Source of the DNA: Desulfovibrio sp.
Lineage (GTDB): Bacteria > Desulfobacterota > Desulfovibrionia > Desulfovibrionales > Desulfovibrionaceae
Direction of reading: 5' to 3'
Length of the DNA: 64,000 bases
Assembly: GCA_022839785.1 (NCBI GenBank)
Contig: JALHJW010000009.1
Coordinates: 1 to 64,000, forward strand
Position 1 is the stretch's first letter. Every line of letters starts with the position of its first letter. This document shows, one piece after another, positions 49,390 through 59,024 of the stretch. The position numbers and the translations under genes were made by a program. The notes beneath the pieces are model-generated. The model did no database searches. It worked only from the letters and a program-made list of their open reading frames with translations, and had not been told where the DNA came from.

Positions 49390-51030
49390 ATGAGCCTGAC
49401 CAGCAGCCCGGCCTGGACCGCCCTGCACAGCCACTTCCGCGAGGTCCGCGACCTGTCCGTGCGCGACCTCTTTGCTGCGGACCCGGGCCGTTTCGAGGCG
49501 TTTCACCTGATCCTGGGCGACATCCTGGTGGACTTCTCCAAGCACCGCGTCACCGCCGGGACCATGCGCCTGCTCTTCGACCTGGCGCGGCAGGAGCGCC
49601 TGGAGGAGCGGCGCGACCGGATGTTCGCCGGGGAGAGGGTCAACCTCACCGAGGACCGCGCCGTGCTGCACACGGCCCTGCGCAACCGTTCCGGACGGCC
49701 CGTGCTGACGGACGGGCGGGACGTGATGCCCGGCGTGCGCGCGGTGCTGGAGAAGATGCGCGTCTTTTCCGGGGCGGTGCGTTCCGGGGCGTGGAAGGGC
49801 TTTTCCGGCAAGCCCATGCGCGACGTGGTGAACATCGGCATCGGCGGTTCGGACCTCGGTCCCCAGATGGTCTGCCAGGCCCTGGCCCACTACGCCGGGT
49901 CCGGGCTTCGCGCCCACTTCGTCTCCAACGTGGACGGCACGCACGTCGTGGAGACGCTCCGGCGCGTGGACCCCGAAACCACGCTCTTCATCATCGCCTC
50001 CAAGACCTTCACCACCCAGGAGACCATGACCAACGCGGCCACGGCGCGCGCCTGGCTGCTGCAGGCCGCCGGGGGCGACGAGGCGGCCGTGGCCAGGCAC
50101 TTCGTGGCCCTTTCCACCAACGCCGCGAAGGTCGCGGCGTTCGGCATCGACACGGCCAACATGTTCGAGTTCTGGGACTGGGTGGGCGGCCGCTACTCGC
50201 TGTGGTCGGCCATCGGCCTGTCCATCGCCGTGTACGTGGGCATGGACCGCTTCGAAGAGCTTTTGGACGGCGCGTACCTGGCCGACGAGCACTTCCGCAC
50301 CGCGCCGCTGGAACGGAACATCCCCGCGGTCATGGCCCTGCTCGGCGTCTGGTACAACAACTTCTTCGGGGCCGAGTCCCACGCCATCCTGCCCTACGAT
50401 CAGTACCTGGCCCGTTTCGCGGCCTACTTCCAGCAGGGCGACATGGAGTCCAACGGCAAGCGCGTGCGTCTGGACGGCGCGGCGGCGGACTACCAGACCG
50501 GCCCGGTCATCTGGGGCGAGCCCGGGACCAACGGCCAGCACGCCTTCTACCAGCTCATCCACCAGGGCACCAAGCTGATCCCCTGCGACTTCCTCATGCC
50601 CGCGCGCTCCCTGAACCCGGTGGGCGGGCACCACGCCATCCTGGTCAGCAACTTCCTGGCCCAGACCGAGGCGCTCATGCGCGGCAAGACCGAGGCCGAG
50701 GCGCGGGCCGAGCTTGAACGGCAGGGCCTGTCCGGCGAGGAACTGGAGCGGCTTCTGCCGCACAAGATTTTTCCCGGCAACCGACCGTCCACGTCCATCC
50801 TCTTCAGGGTGCTGGACCCGAGGACCCTGGGCGCGCTCATCGCCCTGTACGAGCACAAGATCTTCTGCCAGGGCGCGATCTGGGGCATCAACTCCTTCGA
50901 CCAGTGGGGCGTGGAGCTGGGCAAGCAACTGGCCTCGGCCATCCTGCCGGAGCTTGCCGGACCGGAGCCCGCGACCGGCCATGATGCGTCCACCAACGGG
51001 CTGATCAACTGGTACAAGGCGCTGCGGTAG
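49390..51030 (+). CDS. pgi: Glucose-6-phosphate isomerase
   Basis: 546 residues, bacterial large form. The enzyme interconverts glucose- and fructose-6-phosphate. Signature blocks: VVNIGIGGSDLGPQM, FWDWVGGRYSLWSAIGLSIA, GEPGTNGQHAFYQLIHQGT and FDQWGVELGK. The start ATG is at 49390 with a weak CGGAG site. It stands between the large sensor kinase and the tetrathionate-reductase-like genes and ends at a hairpin shared with the convergent ttrA-like gene. Confidence 0.95.
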   Translation: MSLTSSPAWTALHSHFREVRDLSVRDLFAADPGRFEAFHLILGDILVDFSKHRVTAGTMRLLFDLARQERLEERRDRMFAGERVNLTEDRAVLHTALRNRSGRPVLTDGRDVMPGVRAVLEKMRVFSGAVRSGAWKGFSGKPMRDVVNIGIGGSDLGPQMVCQALAHYAGSGLRAHFVSNVDGTHVVETLRRVDPETTLFIIASKTFTTQETMTNAATARAWLLQAAGGDEAAVARHFVALSTNAAKVAAFGIDTANMFEFWDWVGGRYSLWSAIGLSIAVYVGMDRFEELLDGAYLADEHFRTAPLERNIPAVMALLGVWYNNFFGAESHAILPYDQYLARFAAYFQQGDMESNGKRVRLDGAAADYQTGPVIWGEPGTNGQHAFYQLIHQGTKLIPCDFLMPARSLNPVGGHHAILVSNFLAQTEALMRGKTEAEARAELERQGLSGEELERLLPHKIFPGNRPSTSILFRVLDPRTLGALIALYEHKIFCQGAIWGINSFDQWGVELGKQLASAILPELAGPEPATGHDASTNGLINWYKALR

Positions 51031-51066
51031 GAGACCGCGGGCGGGCGGGAACGCGGCGTGAGACAG

Positions 51067-51094
51067 GACGCGGCGGCCTTACGGCCGCCGCGTC
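51067..51094. terminator. Bidirectional hairpin between pgi and the ttrA-like gene
   Basis: Perfect 12-bp stem GACGCGGCGGCC/GGCCGCCGCGTC with a TTAC loop in the 84-nt gap between convergent genes. No long T-run on either strand. Confidence 0.55.
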
Positions 51095-51114
51095 TGTCGG
51101 TGCGTGTGTCGGCT

Positions 51115-54100
51115 CTACGCCTTCACCAGCTTGATCTGGCTCTGGTAGAAGACCGCGCTTGCGCCCACGGTGTCCACCAGGCCGGTGTTCTTGAGGATGG
51201 GGTCGAGGCGCATGGCCGCGTTGCCGTGCATGCCCGTGGCCCGGCGCTTGTCCGGGGTCACGGTCTGCCCGTCGATGGTGAAGGGTTGCGCGCCCTGCGC
51301 CCAGTGGCCGTGTCCCAGAGAGAAGGCCACCACGCCGGGCCGCAGTCCTTCGCGCACCTGCACCTTGCCCACCATGTCGAGCTTCCTGCCGCCAAGATCC
51401 CAGACGCCGTCCTTGTTGGTGGCGGAGACCATGCGCACCTTGTCGCCGTCCTTGAGCCCCAGCCGCCTTGCGTCGGCGGCCGCCACCTCCACGAAGTTCT
51501 CGGGATACAGGGCCTGCAGCCAGTAGTTGCCCACGGTGCGGCTCTTGGTCTGGGCAATGGCCTTGTAGGTGATGAGCGTCAGGTCGTAGCCGTCCTTGGC
51601 GTCGTCGATGGGATTGCCCGCGCAGTCGCAGGGGCTGGGCATCCAGTCGCCGAACGGATGGTACGTCTTGCCAGTCATGGAGTGCTTGGTCCTGGCCAGG
51701 TTCTCGAAGTACAGGCCGATCATCTTGCCGTACTTGTTGACGAGCTGCCCGTCCTTGTAGGCCTTCTGGTACTCCTGGAAGCGCCCGCCCCGGTTGAGGA
51801 CGTACACCACGTGGGGCCACAGCTCCTCGCCCACGATGCCCTTCCAGCGCTCGGCGTCGAACACGGACTTTGGCAGGTGGCTGCGGGCCTTCAGGAAGAT
51901 CTCCATCTCCTCGGGGGTCGCGGCCGGGACCTTGTCCGAGCCGTCGGCCTTCTCGCCGAAGGCGATGTTGGCCACCTGCCGCAGGTACATGTCCTCCATG
52001 CACTCCAGCCGTCGGCCCTTGCCGAAGGCGTCGGGACCGTAGCCGGGCAGCTTCATGCGTTCGGCCATGGCGAGCAGGGTCGATTCGAGACCGATGGGCA
52101 TCTCGCGGCCGAAGACCTTCACGGTATCCGGGATCGGAGCCACGGCGGGCTGGCGCACCGGCGCGACCTTGCAAACCATCGAGGGGTGCGATCCGGGGAA
52201 TTCCCAGCGCTCCAGGTAGGTCAGGTCCGGGAAGATGTAGTCCGCGTACATGCTCGTCTCGCCCACGGTGATGTCCGAGCAGATGAACAGAGGTATCTTC
52301 TTCGGGTCGCGCAGGATGTCGATGAGCGTGTGGCCCGCGGGCAGCGAATAGACCGGCGCGCCCATGTACATGAAGAGCCACTTGAGCTGGTAGGGGTACA
52401 TGTCCCCGGCGCTGGGGATGACCTCCTGGTACACGTCGCTGGCGAAGGGATACCAGACGCGCTTGGAAGGATACCCCTCGGAGATGCCCCAGGGCTTGAG
52501 CTTCTTGGGTCCCTTGGAGATGGGGAAGGGCTGTCCTTCCCGGGCGCCGTCCTGGTTGTAGGTGGTGGCCTTGGTCAGCCCCCCCACCCAGTCGTGGTTG
52601 CCGATGAGCACGTTGACGGTCATCCAGATGGCCACGTTGTAGAAGCCGGAGGTGTGCTGCGACACACCGCGGTGCAGGTCGGCCACCGCCGCCTTGCCGT
52701 GGCTGGTGAATTCGCGCGCCAGTTCGACGACGTCGGCCTCCTTCACCCCGGCCATCTCGGACCATTCCTTGAGGGAGCGGACAAAAGCGGCGTCCTTGTA
52801 AATCTGCAGCACGCTCTTGACCTTGAAGCCGCCCACCTCGCCGTCCACGAAGAGCTGGCCCTCGACCGGGGTCTTTTCGTCGTTGGGATCGAAGGCGGCG
52901 GGCTTGCCGTCGGCGTCCAGGGCGACGAAGGGGTCGAACTCCCAATCGCCGGAGCCGTCCTTCTTGGGGCGCTTTTCCTTGGCCAGGCCCAGATCCGAAC
53001 CGCGCAGGAACACCCCGGGCTTGCCGTTCTCGTCCACCTTCACCAGCCAGGGGGCCTGGGTCCAGGTGGGCTCGTTGTCCGCCTTGGCCGCGGCCTTGTT
53101 GCAGTTGGCCAGATAGCGGGCGTCGAAGCGGTTGTTCTCGATGATCCAGCGGATCATGGCCATGCCCAGCGCGCCGATGCCGTCGGGCTTGGTGGGCAGC
53201 CACTTCCAGGCGCGGCCCGCGGTCTTGGAGCAGCGCGGGTCCACCACCGCGATCTTGCGGCCGTGGTCCACCATGCCCTGGGTGATCTTGCCGGCGCGCA
53301 GGGGCGGGCCGTAGTTGGCCTCGTAGGGGCTGGCGCCGACGAAGATGATGAATTCGGCGTTGCCCGTGTCGGCCTGCCAGTAGAACTTGGAGCCTCCCGT
53401 GAACTTGCCCTCCACGAACTGGTCGGACATGGCCTTGCACGAGAAGTAGAGCGAGCCCTGGCAGACCGTGGTGTGGCCGTGGGTGTTGGTGGTGCCCAGG
53501 TTGTCGCGGAAGAAGCGGGAGACGAACTGGGCGCGTCCGTTCTTCTGGCGTCCCCAGTTGTAGCAGATCTGGTTGTTCCTGAAACCCAGGTCTGGGTGCT
53601 CGGGGTCGATGAGGTGCGGCAGGACGTCGGCGTGCTTGGCCTTGAAGTCGTCCAGGGACATCTTCTTGGCCGCCACGTCGGCGGCGTCCTTGCCCACGGC
53701 CTCGAAGACCGCGGGATCGCGCAGGGCCGCGAGATCCTTCAGGCCCTCGACCCTGCCCTCGCCGAACAGGTCGCCGCCGTCAACGACTTCGGCGATGGCC
53801 TGCTCGAAGGGAATGGCCTTCCACATGTTCTCGCCGCGCTTGCCCGAGCGCTTGAGCACCTTGACGATGCGGTAGGGATCGTAATGGGTCTGGATGCCCG
53901 CGTAGCCCTTGGGGCAGAGCGCGCCGTCCACGAGCGCGGCCTCCTGCAGCGGGGTCTTGTAGGCGATCTGCGGGGTCATGGTCCACGGGCTGTAGGGGTT
54001 GCCCTCGATCTTGACCACGCGGCCGTCCACGACCTTGACTTTGGCTCCGCAGTTGGTGTTGCACTGCTGACAGGCGGTGAATATCTGGTGTTCGGGTTTG

Positions 54101-54276
54101 TGGGCCACGTAGGCGTCGGCCGCCTCGGCGGATTCGCCGAATCCGGGAAGGATGGCCGTGCCCAGCGCCGCCGTGCCGCCGAGCAGGGCGGTCACCTTGA
54201 GGAAGTCGCGGCGGTCCATGCCGGAGCCGGCCGTTTCCCGGCCGGACTGGGGCGCGGGCTTGGTCTTAACGGGCAT
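51115..54276 (-). CDS. ttrA: Tetrathionate-reductase-like molybdopterin subunit A
   Basis: 1053 residues. A Tat signal (DRRDFLKVTALLGG, residues 21-34) sends it across the membrane. A [4Fe-4S] site is C69-x2-C72-x3-C76-x44-C121. The molybdenum ligand is probably C272 in HGHTTVCQGSLYFSCKAMSDQ, which resembles TtrA and related sulfur-oxyanion reductases; large insertions and the length of >1000 residues also fit TtrA rather than PhsA or NarG types. Start at 54276 because GGAGGTGAGCCC precedes it; it overlaps the NrfD gene by 11 nt. Order on the strand is B-C-A, as in the Salmonella ttr operon. The substrate is inferred from family and order. Confidence 0.78.
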   Translation of the reverse strand: MPVKTKPAPQSGRETAGSGMDRRDFLKVTALLGGTAALGTAILPGFGESAEAADAYVAHKPEHQIFTACQQCNTNCGAKVKVVDGRVVKIEGNPYSPWTMTPQIAYKTPLQEAALVDGALCPKGYAGIQTHYDPYRIVKVLKRSGKRGENMWKAIPFEQAIAEVVDGGDLFGEGRVEGLKDLAALRDPAVFEAVGKDAADVAAKKMSLDDFKAKHADVLPHLIDPEHPDLGFRNNQICYNWGRQKNGRAQFVSRFFRDNLGTTNTHGHTTVCQGSLYFSCKAMSDQFVEGKFTGGSKFYWQADTGNAEFIIFVGASPYEANYGPPLRAGKITQGMVDHGRKIAVVDPRCSKTAGRAWKWLPTKPDGIGALGMAMIRWIIENNRFDARYLANCNKAAAKADNEPTWTQAPWLVKVDENGKPGVFLRGSDLGLAKEKRPKKDGSGDWEFDPFVALDADGKPAAFDPNDEKTPVEGQLFVDGEVGGFKVKSVLQIYKDAAFVRSLKEWSEMAGVKEADVVELAREFTSHGKAAVADLHRGVSQHTSGFYNVAIWMTVNVLIGNHDWVGGLTKATTYNQDGAREGQPFPISKGPKKLKPWGISEGYPSKRVWYPFASDVYQEVIPSAGDMYPYQLKWLFMYMGAPVYSLPAGHTLIDILRDPKKIPLFICSDITVGETSMYADYIFPDLTYLERWEFPGSHPSMVCKVAPVRQPAVAPIPDTVKVFGREMPIGLESTLLAMAERMKLPGYGPDAFGKGRRLECMEDMYLRQVANIAFGEKADGSDKVPAATPEEMEIFLKARSHLPKSVFDAERWKGIVGEELWPHVVYVLNRGGRFQEYQKAYKDGQLVNKYGKMIGLYFENLARTKHSMTGKTYHPFGDWMPSPCDCAGNPIDDAKDGYDLTLITYKAIAQTKSRTVGNYWLQALYPENFVEVAAADARRLGLKDGDKVRMVSATNKDGVWDLGGRKLDMVGKVQVREGLRPGVVAFSLGHGHWAQGAQPFTIDGQTVTPDKRRATGMHGNAAMRLDPILKNTGLVDTVGASAVFYQSQIKLVKA

Positions 54277-55534
54277 GGGGCTCACCTCCGTTTTCAGTGA
54301 TGACGGGCAGATAGCGGACACCCAGGACAAAGAGCAGCAGGCCGGTGGAGATCGTCCACAGGCTGACCAGCCACTCGTTCAGGCTCGGAGCGTAGAAGGT
54401 GCGCAGCCTGGGGTCGAAGAAGGTCTTGTCCAAGCCTTCGAGCTTGTACACGGCCAGGTCCGGCAGCACGAAGTTCCAGCGCACGGCCAGGAAGCTGGCG
54501 AAGATGAGGAAGCAGGCCCAGGTCACGGAGCGGGGGCTGTCGCCTCCGAACGTGAGGAGCAGGAGCGGGATCAGGCTGCCCGCGAGGACATGCACGACCC
54601 AGAAGACCCACCAGTCGCGGCCGCCGACGATGAGGTTGAGGCTGGTGACCACGGTTTCCTTGCCGCTCTGGTAACCCACGAAGAATTGCAGCGCCTCCAG
54701 GCCCAGGAAGACCACGAGCAGGAAGAGGATGACCTTGCCCAGCCCGAGACAGAGTTCGTCGCTGTGGCAGAGGCGCGAGGGGTTCAGGGGGTCGGGCTGG
54801 CGGAAGACGTAGGTCAGGAAGGCGATGAGCGCGCCGCCGGAGAGCAGCGCGGCCACGATGAAGAGCAGCGGAGTGAGGGCGCTGTTCCAGATCGGACGGC
54901 TGAGCAGCACGGCGAAGAACGCCCCGTTGGTACCGTAGAAGAGGAGCCCCACAGGCAGGCTGATTTTGGCCAGGAGATGCACGCGGCGGTCATCCCGCGC
55001 AGCGTCCTCCGGGCCGTACGCGGTCTTGCCGCCCGTCAGCAGGCCGTACAGCCCCCGCAGCGCGCCGGATTCCGGGTCGTTGGCGCGGCGCGTCAGGTCG
55101 CCGCGGAGCAGGGCGTGGGTCTTGAGTAGGTACAGGACGAGCATGGATGCGAAGAGCACGAACATCCAGGTCATGAGCGAGGAGAAGCTCGGGGTCAGGA
55201 AAAACTGATACAGGCCCCGGCTCAGCCAGCCCAGGTCGAGAAGGATGAACTGGACTTCGCAGACAAGGGCGATGAGCACGACGAAGGCGGAGAGTCTGCC
55301 GATGCGCTCGAAGGTCTTGAGGTTGAGTACGTAGACCAGGATGTTCACCAGGAACGCGCCCGCGGAAAGGCCGAGAAAGAAAAGGTAGAAGGCCACCCAC
55401 AATCCCCAGGGAATGTAGGAGCCGAGGTGGGTCGGATTGAGGCCGTTGGCCAGCCGGTCGTACATCCCGACGGCCCCGGCGACGAGCCCGAGGAGGGCGG
55501 CGGCCAGGAGCGGCCCGTAGTATTTGAATCGCAT
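54266..55534 (-). CDS. ttrC: NrfD/PsrC-type membrane subunit (TtrC-like)
   Basis: 422 residues with about nine to ten transmembrane helices. NrfD-family proteins oxidise membrane quinol and pass electrons to the ferredoxin-type subunit. The start is ATG 55534, preceded by AAAGGAGG with a 5-nt spacer; residues upstream in frame overlap the B gene and are not coding. It lies 11 nt after the B subunit gene and overlaps the A subunit. TtrC of Salmonella is shorter (about 340); the extra length includes a hydrophilic loop (LTRRANDPESGALRGLYG) and a longer C-terminus. Confidence 0.82.
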   Translation of the reverse strand: MRFKYYGPLLAAALLGLVAGAVGMYDRLANGLNPTHLGSYIPWGLWVAFYLFFLGLSAGAFLVNILVYVLNLKTFERIGRLSAFVVLIALVCEVQFILLDLGWLSRGLYQFFLTPSFSSLMTWMFVLFASMLVLYLLKTHALLRGDLTRRANDPESGALRGLYGLLTGGKTAYGPEDAARDDRRVHLLAKISLPVGLLFYGTNGAFFAVLLSRPIWNSALTPLLFIVAALLSGGALIAFLTYVFRQPDPLNPSRLCHSDELCLGLGKVILFLLVVFLGLEALQFFVGYQSGKETVVTSLNLIVGGRDWWVFWVVHVLAGSLIPLLLLTFGGDSPRSVTWACFLIFASFLAVRWNFVLPDLAVYKLEGLDKTFFDPRLRTFYAPSLNEWLVSLWTISTGLLLFVLGVRYLPVITENGGEPHAR

Positions 55535-55545
55535 CGTCGCCTCCT

Positions 55546-56292
55546 TTACTTCAGGTAGTATACGGCCGGCCGCGTGCTCAGCTCGGGCTTGAGCACGAAG
55601 ACGCGCGGCGAGCTTATGAGTTCCGCGACCAGGCTGCCGGAATCGTTGCGGTCGCCGAAGAAGGTCGCCTTGCCCACGCAGCCGGTGACGCAGGCAGGCA
55701 GAACGCCCACGGCCAGGCGATGCTTGCAGAAATGACACTTCCGCGCGTTGCCCACGGGGGAGTTCCTGCCGCGGTCTGGCCAGGCCTTGCCATACTCGGG
55801 CGCGGGCTTGGCCTCGTAGCCGTCCGCGGTCTTGGAGCGGCCTTCGAGCAGACCGGGCAGCTCCGGGGTCCTGTTCGTGTACCAGTCGCCGAAGTCCGAG
55901 GTCCGCGCCGAATAGGGGCAGGCCACAAGACAGTAGCGGCAGCCGATGCAGCGCTCGTAGCGCATGATGGTCACGCCGTTCTCGTCCTTATAGGTGGCGG
56001 TCACCGGGCAGACCTTGACGCAGGGCGGGTTCTGGCACTGCATGCAGGGCCTGGGCACGAAACGCCGCCCGACGTTGGGGTACGTCCCGATTTCCTCTTC
56101 GATCACGGGACGGTAGACCACGCCGGGCGGCAGTTTGTTTTCCGAGACGCAGGCGATGGTGCAGGCGTGGCAGCCGATGCATTTCGCCAAGTCGATGACC
56201 ATGACCCACTGGGGTGCAGCCTTGGCGGTTTTCGCCCTCCTCAGTTCCCGCTGCATGCGGACGAGCGGGTCTTCCGCGAGAAGTACGCTCAT
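55546..56292 (-). CDS. ttrB: Four-cluster ferredoxin subunit (TtrB-like)
   Basis: 248 residues, the usual size. Four Cys motifs for [4Fe-4S] clusters: CIGCHACTIAC, CMQCQNPPCVKVCP, CIGCRYCLVACP, and CHFCKHRLAVGVLPACVTGC. It passes electrons from the membrane quinol oxidase to the catalytic subunit. No Tat signal is visible, so, like other such subunits, it would be co-exported with the A subunit. The start is 56292 rather than the adjacent ATG at 56295 because AGGAGG then stands 7 nt away. First gene of the B-C-A run. Confidence 0.85.
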   Translation of the reverse strand: MSVLLAEDPLVRMQRELRRAKTAKAAPQWVMVIDLAKCIGCHACTIACVSENKLPPGVVYRPVIEEEIGTYPNVGRRFVPRPCMQCQNPPCVKVCPVTATYKDENGVTIMRYERCIGCRYCLVACPYSARTSDFGDWYTNRTPELPGLLEGRSKTADGYEAKPAPEYGKAWPDRGRNSPVGNARKCHFCKHRLAVGVLPACVTGCVGKATFFGDRNDSGSLVAELISSPRVFVLKPELSTRPAVYYLK

Positions 56293-56437
56293 CATCCGGC
56301 CTCCTGGTTGACGTGTCTGGGGTATCTCTGCACCCGGCCCGCCGTCCGGCGGCGGCACCGTTCCTCACTCTGGTCCCCGGCCATTCCCCGGTCGGCGGTC
56401 CCGGTCCTGGCTGGCTTTTGGAAAGATGCGGGCAGCG

Positions 56438-56456
56438 TTACAAAAAGGGGGCCAAA
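56438..56456 (-). promoter_or_regulatory. Sigma-54-like -24/-12 site before the ttrB-like gene
   Basis: The minus strand reads TTTGGCCCCCTTTTTGTAA: GG at 56453-56452, ten bases, then GT where the consensus has GC. The -24 element and TTG match; the last base does not. It is about 150 nt before ttrB. The match is imperfect and unproven, but a sigma-54 activator gene lies just upstream. Confidence 0.35.
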
Positions 56457-56699
56457 TGCGGCAGGGCGGGGAAACGCGGGCGGCTCGCGCGCCGGGGCGC
56501 AGGACAATCGTTGTGTTTCCGGGGCGTTCGGGCCGTTTGCGCGTCTTCGGCGCGGCTGGCCGCCCGCCTCACGCTGACCGGGCCCGGCGTTCCGGAAGGA
56601 CGCCCGGATGTCTTGAAACCGGACACATGGCCGTGGAGTTTTGAGAAAATACCTCTATTGCAATGTGTTAAGCGTGTCGCATTTGCGGGCAGGACGGCT

Positions 56700-56731
56700 G
56701 TCGTGTCGCGTGTCCAGACACGCGACACGAC
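56700..56731. promoter_or_regulatory. 32-bp palindrome, candidate enhancer of the ttr-like operon
   Basis: Two perfect 15-nt arms (GTCGTGTCGCGTGTC and its complement) separated by CA. It lies 37 nt past the stop of the sigma-54 activator gene and about 400 nt before ttrB, on the way between them; a partial half-site (GTGTCGC) occurs at 56674-56680. No T-run follows, so an intrinsic terminator is unlikely. The rest of 56293-56768 shows no gene. Confidence 0.55.
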
Positions 56732-56768
56732 GGCGGAAGAACCAGGGCGGCAGAGGATCGGGAAAAAA

Positions 56769-59024
56769 TCAGGAACGGGAGGAGGGCGCGGCGATCTCGG
56801 CCGTGCCGATGCCGTGGCGTTCGATCTTGGCGTAGAGCGTGCTGCGGCTGATTCCCAGGCGGCGGGCCGCCTCCTTTTTGTTGCCGCCCGCGGCGCGCAG
56901 GGCGTCGAGCACGAGTTGGCGTTCGTTGTCACGCAGGCGCTCGCCCTGGGGGGCGGCCGGGGAGCCCGCCTGGAGGACTGCCTCCGCGTCGCGCACCGTG
57001 CCGGGCAGATCCTCGGCCTCGATGCGGTCGCCCTTGGCCAGGACCAGGGCGTGCTCCACGCTGTTCTCCAGTTCGCGCACGTTGCCGGGCCAGGAGTGGG
57101 CGAGCAGGATGCGCATGGCTTCGGAGGAGAAGGCCGTGACCTCCCTGCCGGAGCGAAGCGCCTGCATGGAGAGGAAATGGCGGGCCAGGAGGGGGATGTC
57201 GCCCCTGCGCTCCCTGAGCGGCGGCAGGGTCAGGGGGATCACGCTCAGGCGGTAGTAAAGGTCCTCGCGGAACGACCCGCGCCGCACCTCCTCGGCCAGG
57301 TCGCGGTTGGTGGCCGCCACCACGCGCACGTCCACCTTGCGTGAGCCGTTGCCGCCCAGGCGCTCCACCTCCTGGGTCTGGAGCACGCGCAGCAGCTTGA
57401 CCTGGGCCGAGGGCGAGATCTCGCCGATTTCGTCCAGGAAGACCGTGCCGCCGTCCGCCTGCTCGAAACGGCCGGGCCGGGCGCGCACCGCGCCGGTGAA
57501 GGCCCCCCGCTCGAAGCCGAAGAGTTCGCTCTCCAGCAGGGTTTCGGGGTAGGCCGAGCAGTTGATGACCACGAACGGCCCGGCGTGCCGGAGGCTGCGC
57601 TCGTGCAGGGCGCGGGCCGCCATCTCCTTGCCCGTGCCTGATTCGCCCAGGATCAGCACCGTTGCGTCCGTGGGCGCGACGTCCTCGATCAGCCGGTAGA
57701 CCGTCTGCATGCGCTGGTCCTTGCCCACCAGCCCGCAGCAGCCCTGGGACTGCTCCGTCACGGGACGGAGCAGTTCGCGCTCCTCCTCGTGGCGCACGGC
57801 GCGGCGGATGGTGCCCGCCACCTGTCCCAGGATCAGACTGATCATGTCCGCCTCGTCCAGGTCGCAGGCGCAGCCGGGGGCGCAGGCAGTGACCAGCGCG
57901 CCGATGAGTTCCCCTTCCTGGCGCAGGGGGGCGATGCCCTGGCCGTGGCTGAAGTCCATGTCCGGCGGAACCAGGGGCGGGGCCAAAAGCGGGACGGCGT
58001 GCCGGGTGGGCCTGGGCAGCCCCTGCAGCGCGGCCTCGGCCTGGGCCGTGGTCTCGGGCGCGCGCAGCGCCAGGAAGTCGCGCTCCCCCGCGCGGTACAG
58101 AGCGTCGCGCCGCGAGTCGAAGACCAGGAAGGACATCTCGCCGCAGGGCATGATGCCGCGCAGCCGCCGGATGAGATAGCGCGCCACGCCCGACAACTCG
58201 CCGATGGCCGAAACCCCTCGCATGATCTCGCACGAGGTGCTCATGCGGCCGTGCGCCTCCTCAAGCTCGATGGTCTTGGTCTGCAACTCGCGCCGTTTGC
58301 CTTCCAGATCGCGCATGGCCTCGCCCAGGCGGGCCACCATGCCGTTGAAGGAGACGGCCAGGGCCGCCAACTCCGCCTGCTCCGGCACGGCCACGGCCAT
58401 GGCCATGCGCTCCGGCTCCACACGGCTCGCGGCATCGACCAGTTCGGCCAGGGGCCGGGTCAGGCGGCGCACGAAATAGAGTCCGCCGCCTACGGCCAGC
58501 AACAGAATGAGCAGGGTGAACAGGCCGATCTCGGAGAGCAGACGGGCGATCTGGGCGGCGTTCTGGGATTCGGAGAGGCCGAGCCGGAGCACGCCCGCCC
58601 GGCCTTCGAAAACAGGCCAGGCCAAGTCGATGAGGGTCGGGCCGTGCGCGGCTACGAGCTCCTTCTGGCTGGGGCGGCCATCCTGGGCCGGAGCGTTGGC
58701 CGTGATGAGTTCTTCGGGCACGCCTTCCTCGAACGTGTGGGCCAGGACCCGTCCGTCGCGCACCACGAGGAGGTAGACGATGTCTCCCCGGCTCGACATC
58801 TGCCGGTCCAGGGTCTTTTGCAGGGTCACGAGGTCGTTGATCAGGATGGGGTCCGCCACTTGCAGGGCCAGACCGTGGGCCAGCCGCTCGCCTTCGGCCG
58901 CGAGGGTCGCGTGCAGGCTCGCGCTGTAGCGGTGCGAGGCGATGAGCGCCACGGACAGGCTGCAGGCCATCACCAGGCCGGTGAGGCCGAGCAGGAGCGT
59001 GCCCTTAAGGCTTTGCGGCAGCAC
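56769..59024 (-). CDS. Membrane-anchored sigma-54-dependent activator (one-component sensor)
   Basis: 751 residues. A transmembrane helix near 13-35, a periplasmic sensor region, a second span near 160-185 and a HAMP segment (RRLTRPLAELVDAASRV) precede a GAF-like region with clustered Cys (CAPGCACDLD). The AAA+ domain has Walker A GESGTGKE, the sigma-54-contact GAFTGA loop (FGFERGAFTGAV) and FLDEIGEI; a Fis-type HTH ends it (KKEAARRLGISRSTLYAKI). No receiver domain: sensing and activation are in one protein. The start is GTG 59024 because AAGGAGG stands before it; a GTG at 59045 is an alternative. It overlaps the lipoprotein gene by 20 nt. Confidence 0.9.
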   Translation of the reverse strand: MLPQSLKGTLLLGLTGLVMACSLSVALIASHRYSASLHATLAAEGERLAHGLALQVADPILINDLVTLQKTLDRQMSSRGDIVYLLVVRDGRVLAHTFEEGVPEELITANAPAQDGRPSQKELVAAHGPTLIDLAWPVFEGRAGVLRLGLSESQNAAQIARLLSEIGLFTLLILLLAVGGGLYFVRRLTRPLAELVDAASRVEPERMAMAVAVPEQAELAALAVSFNGMVARLGEAMRDLEGKRRELQTKTIELEEAHGRMSTSCEIMRGVSAIGELSGVARYLIRRLRGIMPCGEMSFLVFDSRRDALYRAGERDFLALRAPETTAQAEAALQGLPRPTRHAVPLLAPPLVPPDMDFSHGQGIAPLRQEGELIGALVTACAPGCACDLDEADMISLILGQVAGTIRRAVRHEEERELLRPVTEQSQGCCGLVGKDQRMQTVYRLIEDVAPTDATVLILGESGTGKEMAARALHERSLRHAGPFVVINCSAYPETLLESELFGFERGAFTGAVRARPGRFEQADGGTVFLDEIGEISPSAQVKLLRVLQTQEVERLGGNGSRKVDVRVVAATNRDLAEEVRRGSFREDLYYRLSVIPLTLPPLRERRGDIPLLARHFLSMQALRSGREVTAFSSEAMRILLAHSWPGNVRELENSVEHALVLAKGDRIEAEDLPGTVRDAEAVLQAGSPAAPQGERLRDNERQLVLDALRAAGGNKKEAARRLGISRSTLYAKIERHGIGTAEIAAPSSRS

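Noticed and set aside
51115..56292. Assignment as the menaquinone reductase QrcABCD
   Set aside because: Qrc has a multihaem cytochrome subunit first and another gene order. No CxxCH-rich gene is here, and the A subunit keeps a cysteine-type Mo ligand and TtrA-like length.
56329..56360. A second GG-N10-GC match upstream of ttrB
   Set aside because: The site is wholly G/C and lacks the TGGC and TTG elements; such matches occur by chance in this composition.
56700..56731. The 32-bp palindrome as an intrinsic terminator of the activator gene
   Set aside because: No T-run follows on the minus strand, and two 15-nt arms with only 2 nt between them suit DNA binding better than an RNA hairpin. The possibility is not fully excluded.
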